Shown: one piece after another, positions 7,720-16,240 of the stretch | How positions within the stretch are numbered: the stretch's first letter is position 1 | How the letters are laid out: each line of letters begins with the position of its first letter | NCBI GenBank assembly: GCA_023398615.1 | Contig: JAEWSD010000222.1 | Location: forward strand, 1 to 24,298 | DNA length: 24,298 nucleotides | Source: Bacillota bacterium | Lineage (GTDB): Bacteria > Bacillota > Clostridia > Lachnospirales > Lachnospiraceae | Direction of reading: 5' to 3' | The notes under the pieces: model-generated | The model's database searches: none | Told to the model about the DNA's origin: nothing | Seen by the model: only the letters and a program-made list of their open reading frames with translations | Made by a program: the position numbers and the translations under genes

Positions 7720-8787
7720 TTATTCCACTTCCTGCTTAAAGATCATATCAATCTCTTCCTCTGTCAGATCGTAATGATAAAAATCCGAATAGAATTTCCT
7801 GGTTTCTTCCCTTATGTCCAGATCGGGGAAAAGCTCCGGGTGCAGGACGGTCGCCAGCCACAGGGGCTGCAAGGCTCCTTCGCAGCTTCTGACAGACCAC
7901 AGGTATACGCCCATAGGCACCAGATAAACCCTTCCTTCCTGTACGGCCGAAAGCCCGCTCCACTGACTGTCCCCTGAAGCAGCGGTAATCGTATCATATG
8001 CCGCCTTGTTGGTAACAACAATAACGTCCGGCTGTTCCTCATACAGATATTCGAAGTCAACCTGCGCCTGCGTACCGATTTCACTCTCCGGCAGCTCCGC
8101 AACGATGTTGATGCCGCCGGCACTGTCTATATAATGAGTATGAATGTCGTTGGAGCCCACTGTGGAAATGGTTCCTTCCGAGCCGTCCCCGCCGGCGACA
8201 AATACTCTTACTTTCTCTGCGTCCTTTGTTTTTTCCTTAACCTCGGAGATATTACCGTCATAGTAACGGTTGAATTCCTCCGCTTTCTCTTCCGCTCCTT
8301 CTCCAAGCACCTGGGCGATAACCGACAGTGTCTGCTTTATCTCCTCCGGGTCGTTCATACTGACCGCTACCGGGGATATACCTGCCGAATCCAGAGTTTT
8401 CTTAAGATCATCGGAAAAGCTTCCGAATACTACCTGGGGTTTTGTGGACAGAAGTGTTTCCATGTTCAATTCCCCTTTGCCCATACCGAGATACGCGGCC
8501 GTTACCTCCTGAATTCCCGGATATACTGTGGCAAAGAACGAGGTCTTTACTGCCTCTGCGGTGGCGACAATCTTTTCCGGCTGTCCAAGTATCAGCACCA
8601 TTTGGTTTAAGGCACCCCCTACCGCTACTTTCGAAACCTCTGCCGGAACAGTTACCTCCGTTCCTTCCATATCCGTAACTGTTTTTATCTGCTCCGTCCC
8701 CGCCGTTTCCTTATCTGCCGAACATCCGGCAAATATCAGAATGAATAACATTAACATAACCAAACCGGTAAACTTTTTCTTTTTCAT
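7720..8787 (-). CDS. ABC transporter substrate-binding lipoprotein (FecB/BtuF class)
   Basis: A surface lipoprotein of about 355 residues. The N-terminus has a KKKKF basic start, a hydrophobic core and lipobox IFAGC, so the mature protein is anchored at the cysteine. The body is of the helical-backbone (class III, Peripla_BP_2) type: TDMEGTEVTVP near the start, TKPQVVFGSFSDD, FEYLYEEQPDVIVV, and the C-terminal CEGALQPLWLATVLHPELF. The class binds ferric siderophores, cobalamin, haem, and in MolA-type members molybdate or tungstate. The start at 8787 follows GGGAGGA by 6 nt; upstream in-frame starts are less well placed. With the permease and ATPase in this operon it forms an importer whose cargo may be vanadate or another metal source; this is inference. 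Confidence 0.87.
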   Translation of the reverse strand: MKKKKFTGLVMLMLFILIFAGCSADKETAGTEQIKTVTDMEGTEVTVPAEVSKVAVGGALNQMVLILGQPEKIVATAEAVKTSFFATVYPGIQEVTAAYLGMGKGELNMETLLSTKPQVVFGSFSDDLKKTLDSAGISPVAVSMNDPEEIKQTLSVIAQVLGEGAEEKAEEFNRYYDGNISEVKEKTKDAEKVRVFVAGGDGSEGTISTVGSNDIHTHYIDSAGGINIVAELPESEIGTQAQVDFEYLYEEQPDVIVVTNKAAYDTITAASGDSQWSGLSAVQEGRVYLVPMGVYLWSVRSCEGALQPLWLATVLHPELFPDLDIREETRKFYSDFYHYDLTEEEIDMIFKQEVE

Positions 8788-8811
8788 AACCATTCCTCCC
8801 GTCAATAGGTT

Positions 8812-9609
8812 TTATCCTTGCGATAAAACAGGTATGCATCCCTTCACGGCCTTTCCTCCGGCATCCAGGACACTGGCAATTTTGATGTCGATTCCATAAG
8901 TTGCTTTAAGACTTTCCTCCATCACGATATCCTCTACGCTTCCAACCGTGAAACAATGATTTTTTTGCAGCAATGCGGCCTTCGTCGCACAAAGAAAAGC
9001 ATGGTTGGGATAATGTGTCGTCATAATGACGCCTAATCCCCTTTTTGCCAGATTATTGATCTGTTCCAGAATTTTTATCTGGTTGCCGTAATCCATGCTG
9101 GATGTCGGTTCATCCATGACCAGTATCTTCGCTTCCTGCGCAAGGGCTCTGGCTATCAGGGTCATCTGTTGCTGTCCGCCGCTGATCTGGCTGTAAGACT
9201 TATTTTTTAAATCCCCAATTCCTATATCCTCCAGAATCTGTTCTGCCAGAAGATAATCCTTTTGGGAAGGTGACTTTAGGAAGCTCAAGCTTGCCGTCCT
9301 TCCCATAAGCACAACATCCATTACGGTAAAAGAAAAGGTCGAATGATATGCCTGCGGTACATAAGCAATGGCTTTTGCCATCCTCTTTCTGCTCCAGCCT
9401 GAAATATCCTCGCCTTCGATTAAAATTTCCCCGCTTTTTAATTGTATAAAGCCTAAGATCGACTTGAATAAAGTTGTTTTACCCACTCCGTTGGGTCCTA
9501 ACAGACATAAAACCTCACCTCTCTTCATTTTTAATGTGATATCTTTTATGATGATTCTGTTGCCGTAACCACAGCTGATATGGTTCATTTCAAGTAAATA
9601 CCGCTCCAT
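8812..9609 (-). CDS. ABC transporter ATP-binding protein (FecE/BtuD class)
   Basis: ATPase of 265 residues for the type II importer encoded around it. Motifs: Walker A GPNGVGKTT, Q-loop in AYVPQAYHSTFSF, signature ISGGQQQMTLIARAL, Walker B ILVMDEPTSSMD and H-loop MTTHYP. The AYVPQ and VLMGR segments are typical of FecE/FhuC/BtuD importers, not of exporters or molybdate ModC, and no ModC-type molbindin domain follows. The start at 9609 has AAGGGGG 7 nt upstream. It lies 15 nt after nifB and 24 nt before the binding-protein gene. Confidence 0.92.
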   Translation of the reverse strand: MERYLLEMNHISCGYGNRIIIKDITLKMKRGEVLCLLGPNGVGKTTLFKSILGFIQLKSGEILIEGEDISGWSRKRMAKAIAYVPQAYHSTFSFTVMDVVLMGRTASLSFLKSPSQKDYLLAEQILEDIGIGDLKNKSYSQISGGQQQMTLIARALAQEAKILVMDEPTSSMDYGNQIKILEQINNLAKRGLGVIMTTHYPNHAFLCATKAALLQKNHCFTVGSVEDIVMEESLKATYGIDIKIASVLDAGGKAVKGCIPVLSQG

Positions 9610-9624
9610 TGATAAGCCCCCTTT

Positions 9625-10494
9625 CTACAAGGTACCTGCCGCATCCGCCCGGCACTGTCTGCAATGATGCATTTGAAGCATAAACTTCTCACAGTTTTTA
9701 CGTATTTCACACACTTCACCGGGAGTTGCCGGAGGAAGCCTTTCAAATTCGCTGCCTTTTACCGGTATAAAGGGCATTATATTTACTATGTAGCAGCCTG
9801 TTTCTTTTACCTTTTTTACGATATCCGGAATATGGTGATCGTTTATCCCTTTCAGAGTCACGATATTTACCTTGCACACAACCCCTTTTCGTATCAGCAT
9901 CCCAAGGCCCGCCAACTGATTGCGCAGCAGCACGGCGGCCGCCGTTTCCCCGGTCAGCCTCATTCCCATATAATCAATGTATTTATAGATTCCGGCCGAT
10001 ATTTCGGGATCCACCGCATTCATCGTTACCGTTACGTGGGTAACATCCAAGTTCAGTAATTCCTCCGCATATACCGGCAGCATCAATCCGTTGGTGGAGA
10101 TGCAAAAGGTAATGTCTTTGTCATATTCCCGGATTAGCTGCAGGGTCTTTCGCGTGTTATCAAAATCGGCCAGAGCATCTCCGGGGCCGGCTATGCCCGC
10201 CACACTCAGGTTCGGCATTTCTGCTTTGTACTGTTTATACCGTGCCAGGGCCTCCTCCGGCGTTAATACCGCGGCAGTCACACCGGGCCTGCTTTCATTC
10301 ACACAGTCAAATTTCCTGACACAATAGTTGCACTGGATATTGCATTTTGGGGCTACCGGCAGATGGATCCTTGCGTTTGAATGATTACAGCCGTTATAGC
10401 AAGGGTGCGTCTTTGTTTTTTCCATTATTCGATTTCCTGAAAATGTAAAGTAAGTTGTTTTATCCTCTACGAATGGACGTTTCATTTGTTCCAT
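9625..10494 (-). CDS. nifB: Nitrogenase cofactor biosynthesis radical SAM protein NifB (short form)
   Basis: Makes the NifB-co [8Fe-9S-C] core that precedes all nitrogenase cofactors. The 289-residue protein has HPCYNGCNHSNARIHLPVAP followed by the radical-SAM cysteines CNIQCNYC, then RKFDCVNESRPGV and AGPGDALA, all hallmark NifB segments. The C-terminal HHCRQCRADAAG, another NifB signature, closes the protein. The NifX-like domain of proteobacterial NifB is absent, as in archaeal and several clostridial forms. The ATG at 10494 is preceded by AGGAG. The gene sits between the permease and ATPase genes of the importer, so it has been inserted into, or the importer was built around it. It is the only nifB seen here and would feed the V cofactor. 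Confidence 0.92.
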   Translation of the reverse strand: MEQMKRPFVEDKTTYFTFSGNRIMEKTKTHPCYNGCNHSNARIHLPVAPKCNIQCNYCVRKFDCVNESRPGVTAAVLTPEEALARYKQYKAEMPNLSVAGIAGPGDALADFDNTRKTLQLIREYDKDITFCISTNGLMLPVYAEELLNLDVTHVTVTMNAVDPEISAGIYKYIDYMGMRLTGETAAAVLLRNQLAGLGMLIRKGVVCKVNIVTLKGINDHHIPDIVKKVKETGCYIVNIMPFIPVKGSEFERLPPATPGEVCEIRKNCEKFMLQMHHCRQCRADAAGTL

Positions 10495-10558
10495 ATCAGA
10501 CTCCTGTCTGCGTGGCAGTCACGCGAAAATAAATGGATTCAGGTTTGCAGAGTTCCGT

Positions 10559-11569
10559 CTATGCCCAGGAATTTCTGCTTTTCAGTAACAGGTAAAGAAA
10601 GAAAGGGGTTCCGCAAAGAGAGGTCAGTATCCCCAAAGGGATTTCCACCGTCATAAGACTTCTTGCCAGGTCATCCACAATCAGTAAAAAGATGCCTCCA
10701 AACAGTGCGGATACCGGGATTAATACCTTATAGTTCGGACCGATGATAAGCCTTGCGATATGCGGTACCAAAAGGCCGATCCAGCCTATCTTTCCGGCAA
10801 TGGAAACGGAGACCGCCGCTAACAGAGTGGAAGCAAAGATCAATATTCCCTGCACCTTTTTAATATCAATCCCCAGTGCCATAGCTTCCTCTTCCCCGCA
10901 GGCTAAAATATTTAATTTCCACCGGAGTAAATAAATCGGGATATACCCTGCGACGGCAAGAATAAGGAGAATTTTTGCATCCCTTCCGGTTACGGAAGCC
11001 AGGCTTCCCATAAGCCAGAAGGTGATCTGGGGCAGCTTATTCTCCGTATCCGCCATATACTTTGTGATAGATAAAAGAGAAGTAAATAAGCTCTCCGTTA
11101 CCATTCCGGCCAGAACCATGATCAAAATAGTCCTTTGCTTATTCGTCACCATCTCCGTAATAAAATAGGTAAGGGCCACCGCCAGGATACCGCCCATAAA
11201 TGAAAATAATTGTATTCCCACCTTATCCATATCCAGAAGGATTGCAGCGGATGCCCCAAGGCAGGCCCCGGAGGATGCTCCTAAAATATCCGGGGACACC
11301 ATAGGATTCTTAAACAGCCCCTGGTAGCAGGCACCCGCCGTTGACAGGGCAATCCCGATACAGACGGCTACTATAGTCCTGGGAATCCTGATCTGGTACA
11401 ACACCGTTTCGAGATAAACCAGGCTCTCCGATTCCGTTCCGGCTACCCTTCCCGTCAGAACCCGGAACAGTTCATCTAAACCCGCCGAATACCTGCCGAA
11501 CAGGAAGGATAGGATGGCTGCCAGAACCAGAATAACGGATAGCGAAATCAGTATAAGATGATACTTCAT
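10559..11569 (-). CDS. FecCD-family ABC transporter permease (BtuC-like)
   Basis: An inner membrane permease of about 336 residues with roughly ten hydrophobic segments. It shows the FecCD family pattern: RIPRTIVAVCIGIALSTAG near residues 60-80, NPMVSPDILGASSGACLGAS, and the C-terminal GKIGWIGLLVPHIARLIIGP, the region that contacts the ATPase. Single permease gene, so it likely works as a homodimer. The ATG at 11569 is preceded by AAAGG at 8 nt; TTG at 11578 is less likely. It lies between the NifN-like gene and nifB. The type II fold separates it from ModB-type molybdate and VupB-type vanadate permeases known from other bacteria. Confidence 0.9.
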   Translation of the reverse strand: MKYHLILISLSVILVLAAILSFLFGRYSAGLDELFRVLTGRVAGTESESLVYLETVLYQIRIPRTIVAVCIGIALSTAGACYQGLFKNPMVSPDILGASSGACLGASAAILLDMDKVGIQLFSFMGGILAVALTYFITEMVTNKQRTILIMVLAGMVTESLFTSLLSITKYMADTENKLPQITFWLMGSLASVTGRDAKILLILAVAGYIPIYLLRWKLNILACGEEEAMALGIDIKKVQGILIFASTLLAAVSVSIAGKIGWIGLLVPHIARLIIGPNYKVLIPVSALFGGIFLLIVDDLARSLMTVEIPLGILTSLCGTPFFLYLLLKSRNSWA

Positions 11570-11617
11570 TTTTTTCAACCTTTCATCTCCTGTCTTTATA
11601 AACGTAGGCGGCGGAAC

Positions 11618-12949
11618 CTATTCCCGGCTGATTTCTTTGGAACGGAATGCCCTTTCCCAATCATTTGCAACTACCTGAAGGAAATAGAGCATCCCTTTAT
11701 ATCCGAAATAGGATTCATTCAGGTATATTTCCCGGTTGGTGGGTTCAAAAGCATCCACCTGCACCTTAATCCCCAATTCCTCACCGATGTATTTTTCCCA
11801 GGATGACCCGATTACCATATCCGCCCCGGTATCCTCCAGGGCTTTTTTAATCCGGTAACCGTCCGCATTTAATACTACTTTTGTAGAAAAGTTCATATCG
11901 GCAAGCTCTTCCTCCAGTATTCTTTGCGCCAGCGGAGAACAGTTCTTATAAATAAGCAGTTCCGGTATCATTTCCAGCTCCTCAAACAGCATACGCACCA
12001 TTCCGACCCCTAGGGTGGTATCGGCAGATAATGCAACCTTACAGTTGCGGTACCTTGGGATCATCATTAGCGCCCGCTTTCTTAAGATATCCACGACCCT
12101 TTTTTCTTCCCTGGCAATCAGGTTTTCAGCCTCTTCCTCCCTGTTAAAATATCTGCCTAACGCTCTTAACCACCTGCCCGTATTGGTTAATCCCAGAGGA
12201 AGTGGGATATCGGAAAGGATAAGGGGAATATTGTGTTTTTCTTCCATTTCCTTAATGAAGTGATCACAGCCTTCATAGCCTAACAGAAGATTGGCTCCGG
12301 CCATTCCGGCGGCTTCGATTTCCTCCAGTGTGGTTTCATGGGTAAAAACAGCCTGGATATAAATCCCCATTTCCGTCAGTACATCCTTCACCCATTTCAA
12401 ATCGGCCCACCAGGTAGGATTCTGATTGACCTGGGGTATGATAAGATTGACACTGTTTTTTATTTTAATATGAGAAGGTTTGATTAAGGGGAATACGGCA
12501 TCCAGCCCCAGCCTGATGCCGTCGTAGCTGTTGCCCCTGAAGCCTCCGGCCTGGATCGGTACAAGCCGGGCTTTCATGGAAGGCTGAAGCATGCGGCAGA
12601 CCGCTTCCATGTCTTCCCCGATAATATCGGCGGCACAGGTTCCTATCACAAACATGATCCTGGCATGATAGGCCTCATCGGCCTGTTTTATTACCTCTTC
12701 CAGCTTCTCACCGGCACCCAGCACGATATCCCTTTCAAATAGCCGGGTACAGGCAATCTTTCTGGCGGTAAAATCTACTTCATGGCAATCATAGGAACTG
12801 TTGACCGTCGCCGCGCACCCCTGGGGAGAATGAATTACAATACAGACTTCTTTAATTCCTGCCAGGACATTGGCAACCCCCTCCAGGGCACAGCTTAAAA
12901 CAGGGTCCCTGCTGAACCGGTCATGAGAGAATTTCAGCTGTTCAAGCAT
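11618..12949 (-). CDS. Nitrogenase component 1-like protein, NifN/VnfN position
   Basis: A 443-residue member of the nitrogenase component 1 (oxidoreductase/nitrogenase) family. Conserved pieces are HSPQGCAATVNSSYDCHEVD, IGTCAADIIGEDMEAVC, and a C-terminal YLNESYFGYKGMLYFLQ. Three cysteines, C20, C45 and C105, sit at the spacing of the P-cluster ligands of VnfK here (C20, C45, C104), whereas canonical NifN keeps only one. By position it should pair with the NifE-like protein to form a cofactor-maturation scaffold for the V enzyme, but it is divergent and could be part of another reductase. The start at 12949 follows GGAGGGGG at a good distance; the first in-frame ATG at 12982 is less plausible. 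It overlaps the NifE-like gene by 16 nt. Confidence 0.78.
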   Translation of the reverse strand: MLEQLKFSHDRFSRDPVLSCALEGVANVLAGIKEVCIVIHSPQGCAATVNSSYDCHEVDFTARKIACTRLFERDIVLGAGEKLEEVIKQADEAYHARIMFVIGTCAADIIGEDMEAVCRMLQPSMKARLVPIQAGGFRGNSYDGIRLGLDAVFPLIKPSHIKIKNSVNLIIPQVNQNPTWWADLKWVKDVLTEMGIYIQAVFTHETTLEEIEAAGMAGANLLLGYEGCDHFIKEMEEKHNIPLILSDIPLPLGLTNTGRWLRALGRYFNREEEAENLIAREEKRVVDILRKRALMMIPRYRNCKVALSADTTLGVGMVRMLFEELEMIPELLIYKNCSPLAQRILEEELADMNFSTKVVLNADGYRIKKALEDTGADMVIGSSWEKYIGEELGIKVQVDAFEPTNREIYLNESYFGYKGMLYFLQVVANDWERAFRSKEISRE

Positions 12950-14454
12950 CTTCTGCCCCCTCCTTTCCCATACATGGTGCAATCCGGAATATCCTGGCTT
13001 AGCTTCGGCGTCAGGGAGGACAGGCTGGCAAACCCTGATTGTTCGGGAAAGACCATATTTTTAGTGAGGCTGCTTCTTGGCCTGCCCGCATAGTCAAAGC
13101 TCTTATTAATGCACTGCGCAACCTTTAAGGCACCTCTGAAACCAAACCTGGGGCGGTTTAGTATGGCATTTAAATCTACCAGGGGAATACTTGGATAGCT
13201 TAAGGAGGATCCGAAATATACTACGGCATCTCTGTCGAAGCCTCCCAGGAAGGAAAGCAGCTCCTCCTCGGTTTGCTTCATGGATTCGTATTTCCCAAAT
13301 GCAAGCGTACCCTTCGTGATTAATATGTCGGGGTCCAAACCGGTTTTTAAGAGATAATCGATGCTGGTCTCCCTGGCCTGGGTACTCCAGGGATGGAAAT
13401 TGTAGATTATCGGCCTCATTTCGAAATCCTTTGCCAGCATATGGGCTATCGACAGGGATTTTACCGCATCATGGCCTTCGATCAAACCGATCTTGCCGGT
13501 CAGCCTCTCCTTGGACATCTCGAATTCTTCCCGTATCGCCTCATACTCGGACTTTATCAGTTTCTCGGCCTCTTCCTCCATATGCAGGTATTTTGCCGCC
13601 TGTCTGAGCCAGTTCTCGGTAGCCGCTATCCCGTAAGGCAGAATGGTTGAATTCATTGGTGTTTTGTAAGCTTTTTCCATTTCTGTTCCGATAGCATAAC
13701 CGATATCCAGACATAGGGCGCAGTTTACGGCCGCACTGGGTGCCCGCTTTAATTCCTCCAACGTACAGTTTCCGGCTATCACCGCATTCACTTCCGCTCC
13801 CATAGCCTTTATCAGCCGGACTAATTCTTTTACGTCCGTATCCACTTCCGTCCGTTCCGGCCCCATTTTTCCGCCGACTATATTAACGGAGTGCTTTAGG
13901 CGCTCTCTCATTTCCATATCGGGAGGGTCCATCAGCTTGACAAGCTGCCTGAATACCAGATCAAAGCCGCTGCGGTACTCTCCTGAAAAGCCTTCACAAT
14001 GGATCACCAGAAGCTCCGCCTTAACCAGTCCTGTCATGCCGTTAACGATATCATCCACGTTATCCCCGATGATGCCTGTCGCACAGCTGGTCGCAATTAC
14101 TATGATATCCGGACGGTACTTCTTTTCTATCTCCTTTATGGCTCCGGTCAGCTCCGTTTCCCCGCCGTAGACTATGTTTTTCATCTCGATATTGGTAGTG
14201 AGCACGGCCTCGTACGGAGAACCGCTGTTCCTGCAATTCGTCAGCTTATAGGCTTTCTTCACTCCATAGGCGCACCCGCTGGGGCCGTGTGCTATCACGA
14301 TGGTATTGTGCACGCCGCTTAAGATTTTCATGGCGGTCCAGAATTTGCATGCCCTCGTATGGCTTCCCTGAAGGGCGGTTTTAATCTTACCTTCCTTTGC
14401 CATTTGATATAATTCGCTTAATTTTCCCGAGAAAACGATATCATCCTTTACCAT
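12934..14454 (-). CDS. Nitrogenase component 1-like protein, NifE/VnfE position
   Basis: A 506-residue nitrogenase component 1 family protein. Motifs: RACKFWTAMKILSGV, IAHGPSGCAYG, ATSCATGIIGDNVDDIV and a C-terminal NRPRFGFRGALKVAQC. Cysteines C36, C61 and C124 lie where NifE has its cluster ligands. At the cofactor-cysteine site of VnfD it has a CALC pair near residue 245; the cofactor histidine (H423 of VnfD) is replaced in the LNRPRFG segment. This is a scaffold-like pattern. The sequence is far from the Azotobacter VnfE that I recall, so the symbol is left blank. The last 40 or so residues form an extra tail rich in serine and glycine with a lone PDC. The ATG at 14454 has GGGAGGTG upstream. 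Confidence 0.8.
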   Translation of the reverse strand: MVKDDIVFSGKLSELYQMAKEGKIKTALQGSHTRACKFWTAMKILSGVHNTIVIAHGPSGCAYGVKKAYKLTNCRNSGSPYEAVLTTNIEMKNIVYGGETELTGAIKEIEKKYRPDIIVIATSCATGIIGDNVDDIVNGMTGLVKAELLVIHCEGFSGEYRSGFDLVFRQLVKLMDPPDMEMRERLKHSVNIVGGKMGPERTEVDTDVKELVRLIKAMGAEVNAVIAGNCTLEELKRAPSAAVNCALCLDIGYAIGTEMEKAYKTPMNSTILPYGIAATENWLRQAAKYLHMEEEAEKLIKSEYEAIREEFEMSKERLTGKIGLIEGHDAVKSLSIAHMLAKDFEMRPIIYNFHPWSTQARETSIDYLLKTGLDPDILITKGTLAFGKYESMKQTEEELLSFLGGFDRDAVVYFGSSLSYPSIPLVDLNAILNRPRFGFRGALKVAQCINKSFDYAGRPRSSLTKNMVFPEQSGFASLSSLTPKLSQDIPDCTMYGKGGGRRCLNS

Positions 14455-14493
14455 AAAGAAGCACCTCCCGATATGCCGTAAAGCCCGTCCGGT

Positions 14494-15879
14494 TTACCAG
14501 ACGTTAAGCTTCCATTCCTTGTCTTTCTTGTATTCCATGTCCGTAAAGATCGCGTTTGCCATAGATTCCGCCAGCCACTGGGCCCCCTTGTAGCCGATTA
14601 CCGGATATCTCCAGTTGCCCGCCCGGTCAAAGGTAGGGAAGCCGACCCTTACCATCGGTATCTGATAATCTACGGCGATAAAGCGTCCCTTGGAATGCCC
14701 CAGGATCAGGTCTAATTCTATTTTGCCTTCCTTTAAGCGGCTCTCCAGCTCCCATAAGTCGGCATTGCATACGATCTCCATGTCAAAATCCGCTTTTTCC
14801 TTGAACGCCAGAACCCTTTCATCCCTTTTGTAAGCTCCGAGATCATCCCCGAACAGGAGCAGGACCGGTTTCATACCCATTTCCAGGCAAAAGTCCGCCA
14901 GCCCGATTACCAGGTCCGGATCGCCGTATATGGCAACCTTTTTGTCCGCCAGAAACATATGGCCCAAATCCACGATGGCATCCAGGGCGCGTCCTCTTTC
15001 CGCCACCAGGGATTCCGGTATTTCCTTTCCCGTCATCCTTGCGGCTTCCTGTATGAAACGGTCCGTATTGCCGATGCCGATGGGAGTCAGTCCCACGACG
15101 GCGGGAACCTCGAACTCCGATTCCAGATACGCGGCGGCCGCACCTCCTTCATACCGGTATAGTGCAATACTGCCGACTGCGTTGGCACTGTCCGCGATAT
15201 CCTCGATGCTTGTGTTGCCGGAAGCAAATCCGGATTTGTCCGGAAGCATGGGGGCATCAAAGGTTGAAGTATCAAGAAGCAGGTTGACATCCGCCCCCAT
15301 TTCGGAAAAGATATGCTTTAATTCCTCCACATCCCCGGGATTTACCCAGCCGGTAAATATATTCAGCTTTCCGTTCGGGCTTCCCTTGACGGCCAGCTTT
15401 TTTACCAGCGCGGCAAGGGCGACATCATAGCCCTGTACCTGACTTCCCGCATAGCTTGGCGTATGGATCGGGAAAACCTTGATGTTCCTGCCCGGAAACT
15501 CCTCGGCAAAATACTTTTCTACCCTGGCCTGCACCGCTTCCATGTCATCCCCTATGGTTTCTGTGGAACAGGTAGTGATGATGGGTATCAGTTTTAATTC
15601 CGGATATCTTATGGCCATTACCTTGCACCCTTCATAAGCCTTATCCATAGCTCCGAATACGGCCGCATCCTCATGAAGGGAGGAGGAAGCCAGATCGAAA
15701 TTCTCTTTAAAATGCTGTGCAAATAAAAGCCTTACAAAGGTACAGCAGCCCTGGCCTCCATGTACGAGCCCAATGCAATCCTTAATGCCGATTACGGCAA
15801 ACTGGGCTCCGCAGGGCTGGCAGTTAAAAATGGGATTGATAACCCCGTTACGTTTTTTTGATAATATCTCAACTGACAT
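14494..15879 (-). CDS. vnfK: Vanadium nitrogenase VFe protein beta subunit VnfK
   Basis: The beta subunit of the dinitrogenase; with VnfD it holds the P-cluster that passes electrons from VnfH to the cofactor. It has 461 residues (Azotobacter VnfK is about 475). P-cluster ligands are C20 (IFNCQPCGAQ), C45 (HGGQGCCTFVR) and C104 (ITTCSTETIGDD). Other VnfK-like stretches are FAQHFKENFDLASSSLHE, the DSANAVGSIALYRYEG segment, GHSKGRF and the C-terminal KDKEWKLNVW, close to the Azotobacter ending as I recall it. The short N-terminus, lacking the NifK extension, fits V and Fe-only enzymes. The ATG at 15879 follows GGAGAG; 21 nt separate it from vnfG. Confidence 0.93.
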   Translation of the reverse strand: MSVEILSKKRNGVINPIFNCQPCGAQFAVIGIKDCIGLVHGGQGCCTFVRLLFAQHFKENFDLASSSLHEDAAVFGAMDKAYEGCKVMAIRYPELKLIPIITTCSTETIGDDMEAVQARVEKYFAEEFPGRNIKVFPIHTPSYAGSQVQGYDVALAALVKKLAVKGSPNGKLNIFTGWVNPGDVEELKHIFSEMGADVNLLLDTSTFDAPMLPDKSGFASGNTSIEDIADSANAVGSIALYRYEGGAAAAYLESEFEVPAVVGLTPIGIGNTDRFIQEAARMTGKEIPESLVAERGRALDAIVDLGHMFLADKKVAIYGDPDLVIGLADFCLEMGMKPVLLLFGDDLGAYKRDERVLAFKEKADFDMEIVCNADLWELESRLKEGKIELDLILGHSKGRFIAVDYQIPMVRVGFPTFDRAGNWRYPVIGYKGAQWLAESMANAIFTDMEYKKDKEWKLNVW

Positions 15880-15900
15880 AACTGAACTCTCCTTTCGTAT

Positions 15901-16239
15901 TTAGTAATATTCCAGCGTACGTTCCGCATTCAGTGAATTCGTTACGGTCAGGTAAATCAGTTTATCGGCAACCTCATCCGTTATCTGGTGGACCTGCTTG
16001 CTGTTTAACTCAATAAACCAGGGGAATTTCTCCATTAATTGATCCAATAGTATTCTGGCATCCGCGTAATAACATTTCTCTAAATTTGTTTCCTTCGGCA
16101 CTTCTTCCCCGGAATATAACAATGCGACATTTTTCATAATGCCTTTGATATTACGTTCTCTGTCCCAGTTTCTTGAAAAAAACTGCCACAGGCAACGCTC
16201 CAATATATACCCGTAAACCGCCTGCACTTTCTCTTCCAT
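15901..16239 (-). CDS. vnfG: Vanadium nitrogenase delta subunit VnfG
   Basis: The small delta subunit found only in alternative nitrogenases (V and Fe-only), which binds VnfD at the surface and is needed for a functional enzyme. The 112 residues match the family length (about 113). The characteristic ERCLWQFFSRNWDRERNI is near residues 14-31, followed by YYADARILLDQL, KFPWF and the C-terminal LTVTNSLNAERTLEYY. The ATG at 16239 is one base after the vnfD stop (16241-16243), with GGGAGG upstream inside the end of vnfD, so translation is coupled. The gene order D-G-K is that of all alternative nitrogenases. Confidence 0.95.
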   Translation of the reverse strand: MEEKVQAVYGYILERCLWQFFSRNWDRERNIKGIMKNVALLYSGEEVPKETNLEKCYYADARILLDQLMEKFPWFIELNSKQVHQITDEVADKLIYLTVTNSLNAERTLEYY

Positions 16240-16240
16240 A

